A stretch of 64,000 nt of DNA. Source: Tachypleus tridentatus (lineage: Eukaryota; Arthropoda; Merostomata; Xiphosura; Limulidae). The notes under the pieces were generated by a model. That model saw nothing but the letters and a program-made list of their open reading frames with translations. It was not told where the DNA came from and ran no database searches. The stretch lies in the NCBI RefSeq assembly GCF_004210375.1, contig NC_134837.1, positions 164,961,310 through 165,025,309 on the forward strand, in the 5' to 3' direction. A program made the position numbers and the translations under genes. Positions 12,762-24,219 of the stretch are shown one piece after another (the first letter of the stretch is position 1; each line of letters starts with the position of its first letter).

Positions 12762-13180
12762 TAACTTTCATTAGCAGAAATAATGCTGTAGTGACAATAT
12801 GCACACCAGTTTAATATAAGAAACATCGATGATGAAACAGATATTGCAAAACTATCTCCTTTTTAGACACATTTTATTCTTTATTATAAAACTTAGGAAA
12901 GTGTAACTTAAGAATATTACTGCAGTGAAATTTAGTAAATTTTTATATTACAACAGAAGTAGAACAAGTATTGTACACTATCTCGCATGAAAACTAAGTT
13001 AATCCATTCATATTTCAGTTTTGTAAATGTTAAAGGTTATTATGTTGTCAGTATCTTATGTTTTATCGTAAGAAACTTGAAAGATGCTGAAACGGAATTT
13101 CTGGTTTATTTGTCCGTTTGGTATAAATATTTGTTCTTCTCAAGGAATAATCATGTGATGAACAAATATAAAAGCATTAC
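12762..13180. repeat. Diverged repeated segment, copy 2
   Basis: It carries the blocks of 10,878-11,160 followed by the right half of 11,887-12,156 in the same order, so the parent unit may be more than 1 kb long. No protein is recognised. Confidence 0.55.
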
Positions 13181-13256
13181 AGAGTTCCTTTGATCTGTAC
13201 AATACAAGGGTATAAAAATAATCATACTCAGAGTGGAGCAGACAATTCAGACTTAA

Positions 13257-13375
13257 AATATTTTGTTGTTTTGTATTAAGCACAAAGCTACACAATGGGC
13301 TATCTGTGCTCTGTATCGAAACCCGGTTTTTAGTGTTGTAAGTCCGCAGACGTACCTCTGAGCCACTGGTGGGGG
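13257..13375 (-). repeat. Short tRNA-derived SINE, family B
   Basis: Minus-strand copy with the family body at the left and a tRNA-like head at the right. An internal piece next to the B box is shortened compared with the copy at 21,320. Confidence 0.75.
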
Positions 13376-13379
13376 AGGC

Positions 13380-15585
13380 AAAATTTTTTTGTATAGCTTC
13401 TAAAATAAAGAAACTTTGATTACTTTTCCCTTAAGTTTCATTTATGATATTCTACTTGAATAAGTATACAAGTCAGTATAATTATGTTGCGTTTATTGAA
13501 TGTGGAAAACAATATTATTTAATGCAAGAAACAACAATCAAAATATTTTGTAAAGAGTTTTTCTTATTGTTATCATATTGTTACTCTTATTTTTATTTTA
13601 GATATTTTGTTTGTTCTTTTTCAAAGATATGATATTTTATAGCTTTTGATAAAAGTCTTTCTCTATAGTATCTGAGAAAGTTTCATTGATAACTGTAACT
13701 CTTCGGTTAATTACAAATCGAACAATAAATTTATTCACTCTTGTCAACACTGATCTCACGAATTAGCGTGTTACAAGAATAATGTGTTTGAATAAGACTG
13801 TAAATTTCTTTCGTCTTCAATTATAAATTAGGGTACACTTGTTTATCACGTATTAATAAGATCTGGTTTAATCTATTTATCTAGTTACCTATCATTATGA
13901 ATTATAGTATTTAAGTAAATACCAAAGTAAGGAATCTATGCGCATAAATCCTGCCATTCCGAATTTGATAAAACAAAGAGAAGCTTATTAGATAACATAT
14001 CTAAACCATGATAATCAAATCAATATGTAAACAATATAGAGGGGATATTATTAATACATGCAACACGGAGTACCCGATTCCATTCTTCTAGATGAAAATA
14101 TTGTTCAGTTTTGTTCTGTACAGCAACACCAATGTTTGAGATCTACTGTTTAAATTCCTCCCATTCTATTGAGAAAAACTGATACCTTCCTTGGTTGGGC
14201 ATAGTTTTCCTTTTCTAAAGTTCTTAAATTGTTGAATATGAATACTCAAATTATTCTCTTAAGTTGGCAGAGTGATGTAATGATCGTTCCCAATAGGATA
14301 GACGTGAGATGAATCAGGTATTTCTTCACGTTGTATAATGGTAAAAAATATAACTGTCGTTTTTTTCTGTTTTACAAGTCCTTCTTTACTGCTGGATTTG
14401 ATCTTTTTCACCATTTTATTATTGTCAACAACATTACTATGTTAAAGAATCACGGAAATTAGACTTTTAGGCAAAGAAATGTATGTAATGATATATCTAC
14501 GTTTAAAGACTGGTTCATCATTCTTTCTTCCATGTAGTAGAACTGTATCATTCTGATTATTAGTGATGAAAGGTGCAGGATATTTGTACAAGAATTAAAA
14601 TCTTTTTAAATATGGCCGAGCTATCATATTCGGCTACATATTACGAAATATACTTTGTCAACTTAGAAGTGACCTTTGTCATGTGTGTCGATGCCCCATT
14701 AAATGGATCGTTATGTCTGAATATGTACATTCAATGTGTGAAAAACATTACATTTGCTATGACGACTATCTAAGAATAGAGCAGTGTTAAAGTTTAAATA
14801 GATTGTTACTGAACTCAAACAAGATTTTGAATTTTATGTCTATTTAGTGGCTTTCAGTGACATAGAAAGGTAGCTGCTGTTATGAGTTTTATTTGTAAGA
14901 TATGGTTTAGAGTGAATAATTTGTAGAAAATCGTAAGTTTCGTATTTTAAATATTAGTAAGTAATTGTTTAAAGTGACAGCTTTTTCTTTCTAGCCATTA
15001 ATGACGTGTTGAGACAATGATGTCATCATCTTTTGCTCACAGCATAAGTGACCATGTGATCAACTTTGACACATGTTCGAAATCGCATGGGTCTATGAGA
15101 TAGGTTACATGTTTCGTGAACTTTTAATAGAAAATCAACAGATAAATGAAAGTCATTCATTTATTAGTTTTAGTTGTATCAAAACTTATTACTCGGATTG
15201 CAATGCAATTAAACCTAATCATATGACTCATGTATTTTTAACCTAACAAAAACAGTTGCAAAGCTTGTAACATACACATGTGAAATTGTTTTTTGAGAAG
15301 GTTGATGCTAACATGATGATTGGTGTTGATAAGATATTTTAGAGAGTTTGTATGTTCTGTGTATAATTGTGATGATATTGATTGCCAGTTCAGTATAATA
15401 ACTCATGATGGAAATGTTTTCGCAAATACAGCCTTTTTCCTGTCTTTCATTTAAAACAAACTTATTACTGCTGCTGGATAAATCAAAACTGACCATTGTC
15501 AAGGATTTGTAACCTTCGTACAGGATATAGCAACAATGTTTCGATATATGAGATAATTAAAATAATAACAACATCTCATATATAT
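13380..15585. other. Non-coding stretch
   Basis: AT-rich with small chance open frames. A short string with 'acaatgatgtcat' near 15,015 is also present near 20,020, suggesting one more dispersed repeat. Nothing else recognised. Confidence 0.5.
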
Positions 15586-15589
15586 AAGA

Positions 15590-15700
15590 AGAATTCGATT
15601 TCTCAATTTAAAAATTGTTCTAAGCTGACTGACAGAGTCTGGCTGTGTGCTGTACATTGGGCATTGTATGGAATAATAGTACATTAACGCGACAGATGTT
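15590..15700. repeat. Diverged repeated segment, copy 3
   Basis: Related to 11,890-12,000: shared order of 'attgttctaagc.gactgac', 'tgctgta' and 'atggaataatagtac'. The overlapping short open frames on both strands are a by-product. Confidence 0.55.
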
Positions 15701-15964
15701 GAGAATATACAGTTAACGTTTTGTACGACTATGCAATGAACTTATAAACATAGTGATAATGTTTCATTTTTGATAAGTGCATTTTAGAAATGTACATTTT
15801 AATTAAATTCAAAAATTGTATTTAACTGATATGCGTCACAACATATTTACAGTTTTGTAAAGTGATCATTTGTTTTAAATATATCGTAAGTATGCAGATA
15901 GTGACAATGTGCTTAATTAACTTTTATTTTAATAAAAGGTTTCCGTAAATTTAGATGTTGCACG

Positions 15965-16060
15965 TATAAGCAGAACTTTAATTTTGCTCTAAGTGGATTG
16001 AAACACTCTGATAATGTTTTGCACACAGTATATAATAATCTATGCTGAGTAATAAATTAA
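15965..16060. repeat. Diverged repeated segment, copy 4
   Basis: A further diverged relative of the same block ('gctctaagtggattgaaac', 'cacagtatataataat'). Only this part of the unit is seen. Confidence 0.45.
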
Positions 16061-16275
16061 CCATTTAAACGCTATATAAAGAACTTTTAAAATTCAGTAA
16101 TTAGAATACATTGTACATATAATTGCATATATTTAGCCATCTGTAAAAGTGAATAGTAATTATTATAAAATTATTACATTAACTGATATATATATATTTT
16201 TTACAAACACTAAATTGTTCTTCAAACTTCAATCACCTTGTTCTTGGACTAGCTTGTCAGCTATTGCAAAATAGA

Positions 16276-16543
16276 TCCGGCATGGCTAGGCGGTTAAGGT
16301 GCTTGACTCGTAATCTGAGGGATGCAGGTTCAAATTCCTCTCATACCAAATATAGTCGCCATTTAAGCTGGGGGGCGTTATAATGTGACGGTCAATCCCA
16401 CTTTTCGTTGGTAAAAATAGTAGCCCAAGTATTGGCGGTAGGTGGTGATAACTAGCTGCTTTCCCTCTAGTCTTACACTGCTAAATTAGGGACGGCTAGC
16501 GCAGATAGCTTTTGTGTAGCTTTGCACGAAATTAAAACCAAAC
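16276..16543 (+). repeat. tRNA-derived SINE, family A
   Basis: Plus-strand copy with the tRNA-like head 'ccggcatggctaggcggtt', B box 'aggttcaaattcc', the standard body and a tail rich in AAACC. Confidence 0.88.
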
Positions 16544-17274
16544 CCATGGTTTTTATAATTTTGTATATCTTGTTAACCAAGATGACCTGTGTCTCTGAAT
16601 AGGAAGTACTTCAGACTTTCATACTTCACTTATATTTCATCAGAGTCTGTTCTACTTCTACATTGCGACACAGTATTTACTTCGTAAATCACATAGTCTT
16701 GGTCAACTCAGAACATACCTTTGATTGAGATACCCTTGATTTACTTTGTATTGGTGAACTCAGTATCTCCAAAGTTTTGTAGAAGAAAGCTTTACATTTG
16801 ATCACTTGTTCTCACAATAACTGTTTATTTACGTATTATTGTTTGACATCAGATACAGTTTCTTTAGTTTTATGAACTTACAATAGAAACGACAAGTAGA
16901 AGTTTGTATGTGTTTCATCCTAAAATTCTGAAAGTTCTGGTATTTTCAATATTAGTAACCAGTGAAGCATTTGTTTATTACATTTAGCTGTAGGGCGATT
17001 ATTGATTACGTATTATTTGTGAAACAGTGTCTTACGGATATTGTTTGAAAGAAGCTATGAACAGCTTGTAAATGTTTTTCATACTTTCACAAGTTTTGTG
17101 TGTGTTTACTAGTGATAAATGGTTATTTAGAAAATGAACAAAAACAGTAAGTCTATCATTTATTATTTCAATACACATCATAACTTTTTGCATAATAAAA
17201 TTTAGACATATTTTAGACCTATGCTTTAGTTCATGTATATTAGGTAATAAGCGTTTTAGCTTTTATTTTGGTAA

Positions 17275-17358
17275 TTACGTGCCCCTACAGATGTGCCCTT
17301 CGATATTTGGAAAGCTTTCAACACTATATGACACAATGAATTAAGGTTCAAGTTATTA
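17275..17358 (+). pseudogene. Jockey-like LINE reverse transcriptase, left piece
   Basis: The translation contains DIWKAFNTI followed by a stop, then HNELRFKLL. This matches the non-LTR reverse transcriptase block that holds the first catalytic Asp ('D.EKAFD..WH..L..KL'). The second piece continues at about 18,274 after the mariner insertion. Upstream of 17,275 I cannot follow the LINE, so it is 5' truncated, as is usual for such elements. Confidence 0.65.
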
Positions 17359-18267
17359 GATTGTCCAGAAATAAATTTCGGAATTCTTACAGTGGCATTT
17401 AGAAGATGAATATTGAATAATTTATCGTTGTTTGGTTGGTTGAATCCAACGTTTTTCGCTTACAATGTGTCTTAATTGCATGCTGTTTCAACTCCACTCA
17501 GAATATGTTTCACAACCTCCAAGACAGCATGTACAAGAAGGATATTCGTCTGGTTTTACTCTACAACTTCAAACTTGGACGAAAACCTACCGACACTACA
17601 CGGAACATCAACTAGACATTCGGCCATGTGTCTGTTACTGAGCGTACAGTTTAGCGTTGGTTCCAAAGGTTTTTACATGGAAATGGAAGTTTTGAAAGCC
17701 AAGAAGGTCGTGGAAGGAAGCCATCCTTACATGAAAACACATTAAGGGAAGCAGATGAGACAGACCCTCGCACAACAGTATGTGGGCTTGCACAAAAACT
17801 AGGCACAAGCAAATCAAGCATTGTCAATCACTTGAGTGCGATTAGAGATACGAAAAAGTTGGATAAGTTGGTTCTGCATGAGTTAACCGAAGATCAACAA
17901 AATCGGTGTTATGAGACCTGTCAAAAATGAATCTTCAAAAATTTAACGAATTGGGAATCAAGGTTATACCTCATCCACATTATTCACCAGATTTTTTTCC
18001 AACAGATTTTCATTTTTTCAAGCACTTTGAGAACTTTTTTGAACAATAAATGCTTTCAAAACCAGGCAGCTGCAGAATAATCTTTCAGGGAGTTCAGTGA
18101 CCATAGAAACTCTGATTTCTACAGCAGGGGCATAAACAGCATTGTTACACGTTGACAAAAGTGTGTTGAAGTAAATGTTGCTTACTTTGATTATAGCATG
18201 TTTTACAACGCTGGTTTATGCTTTTCCAAATTTTGCAGTTCAAAAAAGGCATTTATGTCCATACAAC
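17359..18267 (+). mobile_element. Decayed mariner-like element inside a LINE
   Basis: The translation shows the mariner (SETMAR-like) N-terminal helix-turn-helix region: LYNFKLGRKPTDTTRNIN, a VTERTVQRWF-like block, then DPRTTVCGLAQKLGTSKSSI and HELTEDQQNR. It then jumps to the C-terminal block with IPHPHYSPDFFPTDFHFFK. The piece between, holding the first catalytic Asp regions, is deleted. Frameshifts and stops are present. The element starts GATTGTCC and ends near GGACAT/ACAAC. TTATTA is present on both sides (17,353-17,358 and 18,268-18,273). Mariners usually duplicate TA, so the longer match may be partly chance. Confidence 0.8.
17476..17745 (+). pseudogene. Mariner transposase, N-terminal open segment
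   Basis: This is the longest open stretch of the mariner copy, but frames shift inside it: the helix-turn-helix similarity moves between frames near 17,620-17,680. The product would be the DNA-binding half of a DDE/D transposase acting on its own inverted ends. The catalytic half is largely lost, so it is non-functional. Confidence 0.6.
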
Positions 18268-18273
18268 TTATTA

Positions 18274-19110
18274 CAAGAAATGGATGTACCAATATGAACT
18301 ATTCTCTGGTTATCAAACTTTCTAGAAAATATAAAGTGTAGAGTAAATGATGAGGGCATTTACTTGGAGTTCCTTATTCCTGGGATAGATGTCCCTCATG
18401 AAGAGGGTAGTTAGACCTATTATTTTCATTATGTATGAAAACGGAATGTCTATGGTCGAAATTTCAGTTTAACTTCTCAATTCGCAGATTATGTATCAGT
18501 TTGAAAAGCTCAGTCGCACCCTCAGTAGCATCTACTAATATGCAAACGATATGAAATCAAATCATAGAAAACTGCCAAAGATATAGAATCAAGATTAACT
18601 TTTCTAAAACAGAACTAATTCTGTTTTCAAAATTTACAAACAACTCTGAGAAATTCACCGAAATTATATTTCAATGGAGCTTTTCTTTATGGCTTTCCAT
18701 CAGCGAAAATTTTAGGAATAACCTATGATTCTAAATTAACTCAGAATAATAAAACAGAAATTAACAGAACTAATACACAAAGTACGACTATAAGCAAACT
18801 GTGTTCAAACGATTAACAGATCGAAATGCAAAAGCAACAACAGAAAACATAATTAAAATGTATAAACAATATAGCATACCAGTAATTAAAAATACATGAT
18901 TCGTATGGACAAATGTTGCAAACACAGCTATCAAACAGCTACAAACAAGTCAAAGTTCATTAACAACTACAGCCTAGAGAGTACCAAAATACACAAATTC
19001 TACATTCTTGCATAAATATTCAAACATTAAACCGATAAAAGACAGACTCAGATTGTTCTGCTACTTTGAAAAGTCTACATGAAAATTCCTTATTTAACAG
19101 AAATAGATCG
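18274..19110 (+). pseudogene. Jockey-like LINE reverse transcriptase, right piece
   Basis: After the mariner the LINE resumes: EMDVP, then FLENIKCRVN, a decayed 'G.PQGS' site, RPIIFIMYENGMS, and a 'LNFADYVSV' block. The last replaces the usual F-A-D-D catalytic motif: the second Asp is Tyr. Downstream come LTFLKQN, SAKILGITYDSKLT and the C-terminal VPKYTN..FLHKYSNIKPIKDRLR region. Many stops and frameshifts are present. The order and spacing match Jockey-type non-LTR retrotransposons. Confidence 0.7.
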
Positions 19111-19439
19111 TTACATTGTACATGATGATGGGGATAGAGTTAAGTATTTTTTCACACTTAATTCCTATGATAAGAACAAAATCACCTACACTGAATTTAT
19201 CACTCAGATTTAGACACCACCTGTGTATTTTAAAGGTCAAATACGAGTTGGTAGCTATACCATGTAAAGCAAGTGACGTTTTACTTCTCAACTGTTGGCT
19301 AACATATATCTTCAGATAAAACGATATACTTTAATAAAAATTGTTTGTGAGAGTATGTGATCAAATTAACGAAAGATGAAAATTGCACTAAATGTTACAA
19401 ATACTACATGACCCTGAACAAGTGAAGAAAATTCAGTGT

Positions 19440-19620
19440 TTACAAAATGTAATTCATCGCATAAACAAGATTCAAGAATAACATCTGCAACATTTGTTAG
19501 AATATTAAAAAGAGTCGTGGATGGAGAAAGAGGTCTGTTGAGAACGTGATCCTTTCAGGTCGCCCACTGACTCCCAGAACAGAACGTACTTTGATCACTA
19601 GAGTGTTAATTTCTAAACAT
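19440..19620 (+). pseudogene. Tc1-like transposase N-terminal fragment
   Basis: Frames here read ATFVRILKRVVDGERG and then SVENVILSGRPLTPRTERTL. This is the order of the second helix-turn-helix and GRPR-like motif of Tc1-family transposases. Only this fragment is visible, and it is frameshifted. Confidence 0.5.
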
Positions 19621-19624
19621 ATTT

Positions 19625-20490
19625 AAATAGTGTATAGTGTCAAGTAATTTATGATAAAAGCTGAGTAGTTTTCAATTTTGTTTTATTCTTTATCAAAACT
19701 ATGTTAAAGATATTGCCATTTAGTATGTCTATTTAAAAGCACAGTTTTCGTGTTTGTTCATTTTTGTTTCTACTTATTACATATAAAGCTACACCACAGA
19801 AGTTTTTGTGAAAACTATAGAACTATATTTTGTAACTAAACTAAAAATTAAATGTATATTACAACCGCATAAGTTTCATGTAACACTAAAATTCTGGTTT
19901 TCATTCTTCTTTCTTTTCTCTCGACATGATTTTTCTGTTAAAAAATTCAAAAGGAGTTTTTAAATCATTAAAATTTCGTGGAAGTTTTGTACTCAAGGTC
20001 GTAGCCATAGACATAACAATGATGTCATTGCCAAAGTTCAAAGGTATGTGGGATGAAGGGACCAACGGGAAAACAATGCTCTAGTACATGCTCTTTTTGT
20101 TTTTCTTAGGTTATCGATAACGAGTCACAATTGTCAGAATAATTGTAAACAAAATTATGGTGTTTGTCGACATAAGTATGTTGTTTTTTGACGAAATATA
20201 TATATATGCTATAGCAGTCCGAATTCGAAATGCAGTCATGAAATAATAATAATTATTGTAAGATATTATTTATCAAAAAGGACTTTCGATATACTTCTTG
20301 TGTCCATGAAAGTTTTCATTATTAAGCTATAGATAACTAAGGAATAATGTTTTGTATTTTTGTATGTTTGAAGGTATTTATTTGTCCATGTTAAATGTTA
20401 GTGACTGCGAATAAACTATCAGTATGATGGATTTATTCGTGCTAAAATCGTGATTTTTTTAAGATATTAGAAGTTATGGGAGACTATAAA
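19625..20490. other. Non-coding stretch
   Basis: AT-rich, no protein similarity seen. A 'aacaatgatgtcattg' block near 20,016 is the relative of one near 15,015. Confidence 0.45.
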
Positions 20491-20494
20491 GTAT

Positions 20495-20612
20495 TTTGAC
20501 TCCCAGTGGCATGTTTGCGGTCTTACGACTCTAGAAACTGGGTTTTGCAACCCGTGGTGGGCAGAGCATAGGTAGCCCACTATGGAGCTTTGTGTTCAAT
20601 TACAAACATAAA
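20495..20612 (+). repeat. Short tRNA-derived SINE, family B
   Basis: Plus-strand copy: head with 'ctcccagtggcatg' and B-box-like 'gggttttgcaaccc', then 'gggcagagcataggtagccca' in part and a 'caattacaaac' tail. Confidence 0.75.
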
Positions 20613-20787
20613 GTAGTTTGATCTCTATAGTATTAACAAGCACTATGTCAATTATCTTACTTGATAACTTTAGGTAAAGTAATTACTATTCAAGTTTTCT
20701 ATATGTAGTTTTAATATTAAAATTTTCGTGTATATTAATGAATTCAACGTCAATCCTCATCAAAGGTATAGGACTAAGAAAAGTGAG

Positions 20788-21066
20788 TTTCTTTGTTTGT
20801 TCTTGAATTTCGCGCAAAGCTACACGAGGGCTATATGCGCTAACCATTCCTAATTGAGCAGTGAAAGACTAGTGGGCAGGCAGCTAGTCATCACGACCCA
20901 CCGCCAATTCTGAGGATATTCTATTACCAACGAATAGTGGGACTGATCGATACATTATAACATCCCCACGGCTGAAAGAGCGAGCATGTTTGGTGTGACG
21001 GGGATTCAAACCCGCGACCTTCAGATTACGAGTCGAACGCCTTAACTCACCTTGCCATGCCGGGCC
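20788..21066 (-). repeat. tRNA-derived SINE, family A
   Basis: Full-length minus-strand copy. The head is at the right with the anticodon position CGT and B box 'ggattcaaaccc' in its reverse form. The tail 'tgtttgtt' is at the left. Confidence 0.85.
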
Positions 21067-21185
21067 AGTAGTAAGTCCGAGGACTTATAATGCTAGAAAC
21101 CATGTTTCAATAACCGAATCGGCACGGCACAGAAAAAAGTATACGGTAGCTTTGCGCTTAACTACAAACAAGTAAACAAAGACAG
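21067..21185 (+). repeat. Degraded SINE, family B
   Basis: It abuts the previous SINE head to head. 'agtccgaggacttataatgc' and 'gctttgcgcttaactacaaac' mark the family; the centre is scrambled. Confidence 0.55.
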
Positions 21186-21319
21186 TGGTGTTTATTGACT
21201 GTTTTCTTTTTGTATATCTAATTTTTTAAACGTATTTATCACTTACCGTACACTCCCGATGTCGAATGTTTCTCCAGTGAGTATTTCAGGTTGAAAAGAT
21301 ACAACATAGAATTCAGTGA

Positions 21320-21462
21320 TTGTTTGTTTGTTTGTTCGTTAGTCTTGGAATTATGTACAAAGCCGTTACAATGGGTTATCTGTTCTCTGCCCATCACGGG
21401 TATCGAAACCCGATTTGTAGTGTTGCAAGTCCACAAACGTATCGCTGAGCCAATGGGGGAAC
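21320..21462 (-). repeat. Short tRNA-derived SINE, family B
   Basis: Best preserved copy of the family here. The tail of TTTG repeats is at the left, the body 'gggttatctgttctctgccc' follows, and the head with 'gtatcgaaaccc' B box is at the right. Confidence 0.8.
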
Positions 21463-21464
21463 AG

Positions 21465-22100
21465 AATTCCACGAATTTGAGGTATTGTACTTATAAGTCG
21501 ATATGATGTTGAGACACCACATTAAATATTATAGCTCTGTAATCAAGTGAAAAGGTGAGCATTATTAGTGAGAACATACTATATCTAATAAGTGGGGTAA
21601 GCAATTATATGACATTTCAAAATGTCTCCGAATTTATGATTTGTCAGAAGCGGGACATTTTTTCATATTATAGTGAAGCTATTAATGTCAAATTACTGGG
21701 TAAATTTATAGAGACAAGAATTTCCTTAATTTTTAAGAAAAAATGTGTTGATAATTGATATCTGTGTTTTGTTATCGTTTCAAAGAGAAGGATTCCATTT
21801 TAATGTTCAACCTCATAAGTGTGTTGTACACATCATAACAAACACGATATAAAGTGTAATTATTAAATGATTGTCTTCAGTTTTGTATTTTCGTATCATT
21901 TGATTTGTAATTGGGGCGTGTTGTTTAAGGAAATGAAAAATGCACATTATTGTTCAGAATGTTCAAGAATAACATATATGGTTTAAAGAGACTAAAAATC
22001 AGAGTTATGTACATCACTATTCAAATATTCAGGAACAAAATCCTGAATATAATTGGCCGTGGTGGCAGTAAGATGTAAAGTAAAACGGGGTGGGTTCTAA
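21465..22100. other. Non-coding stretch, nothing recognised
   Basis: No similarity that I can name, apart from AT-rich low complexity. Confidence 0.45.
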
Positions 22101-22117
22101 CACAAACAGACATTCAT

Positions 22118-22526
22118 CTCCATGTAGAATCCTTTGGAACCAACGCTGAATTGTAGGTTCAGAAACAGATCCATTACCGAATTGAATGCCTGGTTGATGT
22201 TTTGTGTAGTTTTGGTAGCTTTTCGTCCATGTTTTTACCGGAAGTTTGGCTCAGATAGTCTAGTTGCTTTGTGCCATAAAACACTAAATCAACCTACCAA
22301 TCAACCATGTTTGAAGTCGTAGAGGAAAATCAGATGAAAGTCCTTCTTGTACATGCTGTCCTGAGAGTTATGAAACCTACTCTGAGTAAAGTTAAAACAG
22401 CAAACAATTAAGATGCCTTGTAAACGCCAAACGTTGGATTAAACCAACCAACCAACGATAAGTTACTAAATATTCAGCTTCTAAATGTCATCATGAGAAT
22501 TCCGACATTTATTTCTGGACAACCAA
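22118..22526 (-). mobile_element. Truncated second mariner copy with an insertion
   Basis: Read on the minus strand from 22,526 it matches the left part of the element at 17,359. It has the same GTTGTCCAGAAATAAAT end, the 'ggttggttt.atccaacg' block, and the start of the transposase (CMYKKDFHLIFLYDFK). The match stops at about 22,118, roughly where the first copy reads 'ttacatgga'. The copy is interrupted at 22,238-22,312 by a short SINE-like piece. Confidence 0.75.
22238..22312 (+). repeat. SINE 3' fragment inserted in mariner copy
   Basis: A 75-base stretch, 'ggctcagatagtctagttgc' onward, ending with repeats of AATC/AACC type, breaks the transposase frame between FK and the following R-K codons. 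It resembles the 3' body and tail of a tRNA SINE. The family differs from the others in the window. Confidence 0.55.
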
Positions 22527-23199
22527 TTACTTACACACAAAAATTTATATGCGAAAAACAAATATATTAGTTTTAAATTTGTAAACCTGTGTCCTGTAAC
22601 GACACTGGTTCACAACGAGAATGTTTATCTCCACATAACCTGACAGAAAAAAACAACATTGCTATGAATATACTCTAAATTTACTTTCAAGTACAACTTG
22701 TGTAAGAAGCTACACTATGCTAAGAACAATTCTTTTTCTTGCAGTAATGTGCAAAAGTGTTAGGACAAGAGGTTATTTTTTCATTCTTTCTATTTCATGG
22801 GGTTAACTCTTCCAAGCCATTTCAGAATTTAAATTTCAACAACATGGTAATGCTTCACTGATCTCTGTTGACAACTTAATAAGCCAGGGTGAGAATACTT
22901 ATCATTTTTAAGAATTCTTATATGCTTGTACCAAGTGCATGTCATAAGAATTTTGATTGAATGAACACTGACCAAATTTAGAGTCTGAAATAACTATCAG
23001 GGTGTCACTTGCAGTGTTTTGACCATATAGAAAGAAGCCAGCAAGGAACTAGTAAGTGATATCGGTATATGCTACAAGTAATCAATTTAATAGCACTCCA
23101 CAAATAAACCTTGATAAAAAAAGAGTTTAACACTTTAAGTTAAGCTTTGTTGTCATGTCCTGCCCTTAAATGTAGAGAATTGTCAGCAAAGCATAGAAT

Positions 23200-24213
23200 T
23201 TCCATAGAGGTTTATATGATACTGACTGGACTCTCTGACAAATTGCTGCACACTTAAAATGCTCCCTAAACACTGTCAACTGCACTTTAGATCGTGAAGC
23301 CGAGACAGTTAATTTAAAAATAGAAAATGAAAAGGCAAAACACGTGAACTTAATGATTCTGATGTTAAATATTTTCGTTATAGAGCCGATGGGATAGAAG
23401 AGATACTAACACTGATCTCAAGCAATAAACGACAGAAATATGTCCAGAATTACATTATCAAGAAAATTAAACGATAAGGGAATATTTGGTCGTGCAGCAG
23501 TTAGAAAATATTTACTTCGATCTTCAAATTGTCAAGAGACTGAAATTTCCTATAAAGCACAAAACCTGGACTGTTGATTAGGAACTGGTGTTGTGGACGG
23601 ATGAGTACAAGTTTAAAATATTTGGTTCAAAGAGTAGGTTATACGTTCGACGGAAGAAAGGTGGAAGATACTTACTTCAATGCATAGCACCTACCATGAA
23701 AGGTGGAAGATACTTACTTTAATGCATAGTACCTACCATGAAACGTGGAGGAGGCAGTGTGATGGTTTGGGGCGTTTTTCTGCTGAGGCAACAGGAGATA
23801 TTTCCAAAATAAATGCAATAATGGACCAGCGCAAGTACCATCAGATACTGATTTATCATGATATACCCAGTACCTTGTAAATTACTGCTAAAGCATTCTA
23901 TTAACAATAACAGAATGACCCTAAACATTCAGCCAACCTACGTAGAAATTACTTCGCTAAGAGAAAGCTGTTGGAGTAATGCAAGTCATGTAATAGCTCA
24001 CACAAAGCACCGAACTCAACCCAAATGAGCAGATCTAGGATTTGATAGATCAAAATTTTACAAATCAAAAGTTACTTTTAAATGAGCTTTATGTGACTGT
24101 ATTAGAAACATTTGGAATAAAATTCCAAAGGAAATTTTGATTAAATATATTGCAACAATGCATTAAAAACCTTATGCAGTTATTAAAGCAAAAGAAGGAC
24201 ACACAAAATATTA
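23200..24213 (+). pseudogene. Tc1-family transposase pseudogene
   Basis: The translation in changing frames shows RLNDKGIFGRAAVRK, then WTV(stop)..ELVLWTDEYKFKIFGSKSRLYVRRKKG with the first catalytic Asp (WTDE). MKRGGGSVMVWGVF follows. The second catalytic block (usually Q-Q-D-N-D-P-K-H) reads NNRMTLNIQPT, so the Asp is lost. The third (usually S-P-D-L-N-P-I-E) has become HRTQPK. The C terminus KEGHTKY follows. Stops are frequent. A 42-base in-frame tandem duplication (23,657-23,740) repeats the GGRYLLQCIAPTMK segment. Dead gene. Confidence 0.8.
23657..23740 (+). repeat. 42-bp tandem duplication within transposase
   Basis: Two 42-base units (23,657-23,698 and 23,699-23,740) differ by a few bases. 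The unit equals 14 codons, so the reading frame downstream is kept, although the second copy has a stop in place of Gln. Confidence 0.9.
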
Positions 24214-24219
24214 ACCGTT

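Larger units (their letters stand above)
22742..24215 (+). mobile_element. Decayed Tc1-like transposon
   Basis: The left end 'cagtaatgtgcaaaagtgtt' is typical of Tc1-type inverted ends. The coding remnant runs from about 23,200 to 24,210. A matching right end was not found, so the right limit is an estimate at the end of the transposase frame. Confidence 0.65.

Noticed and set aside
14612..14650. ATG followed by M-A-E-L-S, considered as the missing RPA1 first exon
   Set aside because: The next codons do not match the conserved G-A-I/L, there is no donor at the right place, and it is 21 kb upstream.
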